In this document: piece by piece, positions 5,269-7,945 of the stretch | Layout: every line of letters starts with the position of its first letter | Numbering within the stretch: the stretch's first letter is position 1 | Assembly: GCA_029564115.1 (NCBI GenBank) | Contig: JAKQQP010000189.1 | Span: 1 to 7,945, forward strand | Direction of reading: 5' to 3' | From: Candidatus Rifleibacteriota bacterium | GTDB lineage: Bacteria > Riflebacteria > Ozemobacteria > Ozemobacterales > Ozemobacteraceae | DNA length: 7,945 nucleotides | Program-made: the position numbers and the translations under genes | Notes under the pieces: model-generated | Told to the model about the DNA's origin: nothing | What the model saw: the letters and a program-made list of their open reading frames with translations, nothing else | The model's database searches: none

Positions 5269-7945
5269 AATATTGGTGTCCTCCCTGTAACGAATGCTCA
5301 CGGGCCGGCGAATGCAGAGTTGCATTCGGGTGGTAGGTCGTCGGCCTGGTCTGCCCCTCAAAAGCCCTTTCAAGTTTGATACCGTCAAACCACACCCTGC
5401 GGCCCGGCACCGGGCTTGAATTGTGCAGAACAAGTCTGGTCGAACTGGCAACTGCCGGATCGAATGTCAGATTGAACGCAAGATAAACCCGATAATATTT
5501 ATATTCGGTTAAATCCGCGCCCTCCTGAATTTCAATCGGCTCGCTGTCTGAAATTCCCGAGTAGGCAATCGGGAAACCAGGCACTGACCAGGTTGTCAGC
5601 TGCCCGGCCGCATCGATTGTGAGAGAAACAGTAGCTACGGGCCTCCCGGTGACATCATATTGAACAAAGGCCACATCGGCACTACCACTGCCCGGGCATA
5701 CCCATGCCGACAGGAAATACAGGTCTGTGGCAGGCGGCACCGGCGCAGTAAAAGTAAGGGTGGCGATTTCCTGATACAGGCTGTGCTTTTCGACCATTGC
5801 CTGGTCAGACCCACCAACTTTAACCCTGAAAGCGCAGGAGTCCTGGACCGCGCCCCTGGCCATTGTCTGTGGGCCCGAGGGACCGTAAGTATCTTTTGTC
5901 TGACCCGCCGGAACAGTCAGCCTGATAGTTGCGGTTGCCAGCCCACCTGGCAATACCGGCGAATATGAATAGCTGAGAACAGCAAGATTGGCCGCCGAAA
6001 TTACGTTTGCAGGCTCAGTCAACGAAGCGATATCGTTGAAAACCCAGCCAAGATCGGCAACATCGATCGGAGTATTGCCAGTGTTCACAAAACCGACTTC
6101 GACTTCCTTGTCTGTGCCGGCATCGACGTTGCCAAAATCGATGTCTGAAGCGAGAATATCGAAGCTGTAAGAGGCGTTGACAGAAACGCGCACCTGGAAG
6201 GTTGCCGAAGCCTCGACACCATTCGGGCTGAGGTTGTCGTCATCATCATCGAAGAAAGCGGCAGTGGCAACGTAATTACCAGCGCGCGGAAAGCCAATTT
6301 CGACATTTGCCTGATAGGCCCTGCTCCCCATTCCAGCGATTGACTGGGCAACAGATGGTGTGAAGGTCAGGCTGGCAACCGGCATCGAATCGTCGGGGCT
6401 GGTCAATGGCGTCAGAACTTTCCATCTCACTCTGTCGAGCGGAACATTGGAGCCACTGTAGGCAGTTATCGGGAGATTGTAGGTGCCCATAACGTTTCGC
6501 GGGCCAAAATCAAGGGGCGGGTTGGTAAGGTTGGTTTCGTAAATCACCTTGCTCCCAATGCTGACAATCAGCTCAAAAGTATCAGACACTTCGCTGCCAT
6601 CCCAAACGCCGGGCATAGTCAGATGGTCTTCAAAGATTCTCTGAATGCCGGAATAGGTGTAGGCACCCTGAACTGCACCAATAGTAACGGTTACCGTTGC
6701 AATCTTTGATTGCCCGACATCGAGTGAGAAGGGCATTGCCGGAACAGTAGTAAAGGTAATACTGGCAACCGGGATATTGTTGGCGCCGAACACCAGAGCC
6801 GACTGCAACGGGTAAACGGCGTTCAGCATAATATTCCCGGTGTTTCTTATTTCGATCTGACCTGACTTGGCGGCATTTCTCGACACCCAGCCCAGATCGA
6901 GCTGGGTTTGAACGACGTTGATTGCTGGCGCAGACTGCACAGTCAATGATACCGGGCAGTCGGAAAATGCTTCCCCTGCGTCCCTGAGGCCGTTGTTGTT
7001 GGAGTCTTCCCAGACTGTGACCGTGCCAAGATAAACACCGGCAGAAGCATTGGCCGGAACGGTTACCGACCATTGGCTGGTTTTGACCTGGTTGCTACTT
7101 GCCCCAAGCAGAGCTGCCGGGTTGAAGTTGTTCGCGGTCGCAACAATGTTAACTGCGCCGGCTATCGGCGGTGTAAGAATCAGAGCCGTACCGGTGGCTT
7201 TGATGTTAACGAGAGCAAGACTGCCGGTATTTCTTGCGGTAAGCGTGGTCGAAGGCGTCGTGGCGCTCGGCGGGCCGGTTACCGCAAGATTGGGTTCATC
7301 GATGTCAACGAGAAGATTGCCGACGTCGCATTCCAGCCTGAAGCTCCATGAGGCTTCGCCTGGGTCACGAACACCATTGACCGGCATGTCGGCCCATATC
7401 CAGAAATGGTTGGGAATGCTCTTATAATTCCCAAACGGCGTTGCCGGCGGAACACTGACTTCAACCTGACGGGTGAAGAGGGCACCGGCAGGAACCGAGA
7501 ACAACTCTGACGGCGGGAAACTTGCATTGGCAGCCGTTATGACATTTGCCCCAGACATCAGGTTCACTTTTACCCAGCGCAAACCGGTCAGAGTTACGTT
7601 ACCCGTATTACGGCAGTTAAAAGAGACAATTTTTGACGTGCCGGGTGCAATACCGCCAAGACCAACGGTAGTATCCATTACCTGCACTTTTGGCACAAGA
7701 GGAACAGTAGCCTGAAGAACGAACGAAGCCCTGAATTCTGCCGGACCATCCCATTTATTGTTGCCATTATCATCATGGTAAATGTACTGGGTCGCTGAAT
7801 ATATGCCGGCTGGGGTCCCGGCCGGGACGAAAAGTGCCAGATCGACTGGAATCGCCTGCCCTGCCGTAACCGTTGGCGGAATTGGGTTGTTAACAGTATA
7901 GATAGCAATGTTGTCAGATGCGATGGTGTTGCCACCGCCATCGCT
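5258..7945 (-). CDS. Large secreted/surface repeat protein, 5'-truncated by the window edge
   Basis: The frame is open from the right edge to the stop, giving 895 visible residues; the true start lies outside. Numbering from the edge, six domains of about 127 residues follow one another (first one partial). They share NTGN motifs, a VPA-x-x-x-x-G-x-Y segment and an acidic loop near the end: DDNGNNKWDG at 58-67, MPVNGVRDPGE at 187-197, EDSNNNGLRDAGE at 313-325, EDHLTMPGVWDG at 439-450 and DDDDDNLSPNG at 566-576; the sixth copy lacks it. The loops resemble SdrD-B-like calcium loops (D-x-N-x-NG-x-x-D-x-GE), and the beta-rich bodies resemble Ig-like CARDB/NEW3 domains. Residues about 715-861 look like a carbohydrate-binding jelly roll ending in VWFDGIKLE. 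The product is probably exported and rigidified by calcium; adhesion or glycan binding is inference. It overlaps the pilin-like gene by 11 bases. Confidence 0.9.
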   Translation of the reverse strand, partial: SDGGGNTIASDNIAIYTVNNPIPPTVTAGQAIPVDLALFVPAGTPAGIYSATQYIYHDDNGNNKWDGPAEFRASFVLQATVPLVPKVQVMDTTVGLGGIAPGTSKIVSFNCRNTGNVTLTGLRWVKVNLMSGANVITAANASFPPSELFSVPAGALFTRQVEVSVPPATPFGNYKSIPNHFWIWADMPVNGVRDPGEASWSFRLECDVGNLLVDIDEPNLAVTGPPSATTPSTTLTARNTGSLALVNIKATGTALILTPPIAGAVNIVATANNFNPAALLGASSNQVKTSQWSVTVPANASAGVYLGTVTVWEDSNNNGLRDAGEAFSDCPVSLTVQSAPAINVVQTQLDLGWVSRNAAKSGQIEIRNTGNIMLNAVYPLQSALVFGANNIPVASITFTTVPAMPFSLDVGQSKIATVTVTIGAVQGAYTYSGIQRIFEDHLTMPGVWDGSEVSDTFELIVSIGSKVIYETNLTNPPLDFGPRNVMGTYNLPITAYSGSNVPLDRVRWKVLTPLTSPDDSMPVASLTFTPSVAQSIAGMGSRAYQANVEIGFPRAGNYVATAAFFDDDDDNLSPNGVEASATFQVRVSVNASYSFDILASDIDFGNVDAGTDKEVEVGFVNTGNTPIDVADLGWVFNDIASLTEPANVISAANLAVLSYSYSPVLPGGLATATIRLTVPAGQTKDTYGPSGPQTMARGAVQDSCAFRVKVGGSDQAMVEKHSLYQEIATLTFTAPVPPATDLYFLSAWVCPGSGSADVAFVQYDVTGRPVATVSLTIDAAGQLTTWSVPGFPIAYSGISDSEPIEIQEGADLTEYKYYRVYLAFNLTFDPAVASSTRLVLHNSSPVPGRRVWFDGIKLERAFEGQTRPTTYHPNATLHSPAREHSLQGGHQYYEW

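Noticed and set aside
5269..5451. Longer 244-aa form of the pilin-like protein
   Set aside because: The added part is an out-of-frame reading of the large upstream gene; the ATG at 5268 gives the expected pilin-like N-terminus.
7694..7696. GTG as start of the large repeat protein
   Set aside because: The frame continues without a stop to the window edge and the added 83 residues carry another copy of the repeat with its acidic loop.
7678..7941. 87-aa minus-strand frame at the right edge
   Set aside because: It lies wholly over the open frame of the large repeat protein and shows no independent features.

Overview
The window joins two different kinds of DNA at about position 4665. To the left (1-4665) is AT-richer, accessory DNA: most of the right-hand part of an integrated genetic element. 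To the right (4666-7945) is what looks like ordinary chromosome, with a pilin-like gene and the 3' part of a very large secreted repeat protein. The boundary is a 26-base copy of the 3' end of an alanine-accepting RNA gene (tRNA-Ala or tmRNA), followed at once by a strong rho-independent terminator. The rest of that RNA gene is absent here. This is the usual footprint of an island that used the 3' end of a tRNA or tmRNA gene as its attachment site. The intact gene should lie beyond the left edge.

Left part, in order. A Cre/TnpI-like tyrosine recombinase (217-1170, +) is followed by 545 non-coding bases packed with repeats. About nine copies of a 13-base motif (consensus CTGTAGNNTTCTA) lie there in both orientations. 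The first group forms 44-45 base inverted pairs repeated every 63-64 bases. The second group is joined to GGTG(C/T)G(C/T)GC boxes in iteron-like direct repeats. These repeats run up to, and overlap, the stop codon of an unrecognised 287-aa basic protein with a likely C-terminal winged helix (1716-2579, -). That gene overlaps a 53-aa ribbon-helix-helix regulator (2563-2724, -) by 17 bases, and a perfect 15-base palindrome that could be its operator lies just upstream. A second, larger tyrosine recombinase (2998-4512, -) follows. It is the likely integrase of the whole element: between its TTG start and the att site lie four contiguous 12-base repeats suited to be arm or regulatory sites.

My reading (inference) is a replicon-like integrative element: an integrase with att site, a regulator plus putative initiator operon with an iteron-like array, and a second recombinase with its own possible resolution site. 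I could not assign the 287-aa protein to a known family, and it is the most novel gene here.

Right part. Two minus-strand genes overlap by 11 bases and probably form an operon. The upstream one runs off the right edge: its frame stays open for at least 895 codons. It has six domains of about 127 residues, most ending in an acidic calcium-loop-like motif, then a jelly-roll-like domain. The downstream 183-aa protein has a type IV pilin/pseudopilin-like N-terminus. These features, with strong AGGAGG-type ribosome binding sites, fit an uncultured Gram-negative-type bacterium with many pseudopilins and surface proteins. Candidatus Riflebacteria is one possibility, but only weakly supported.
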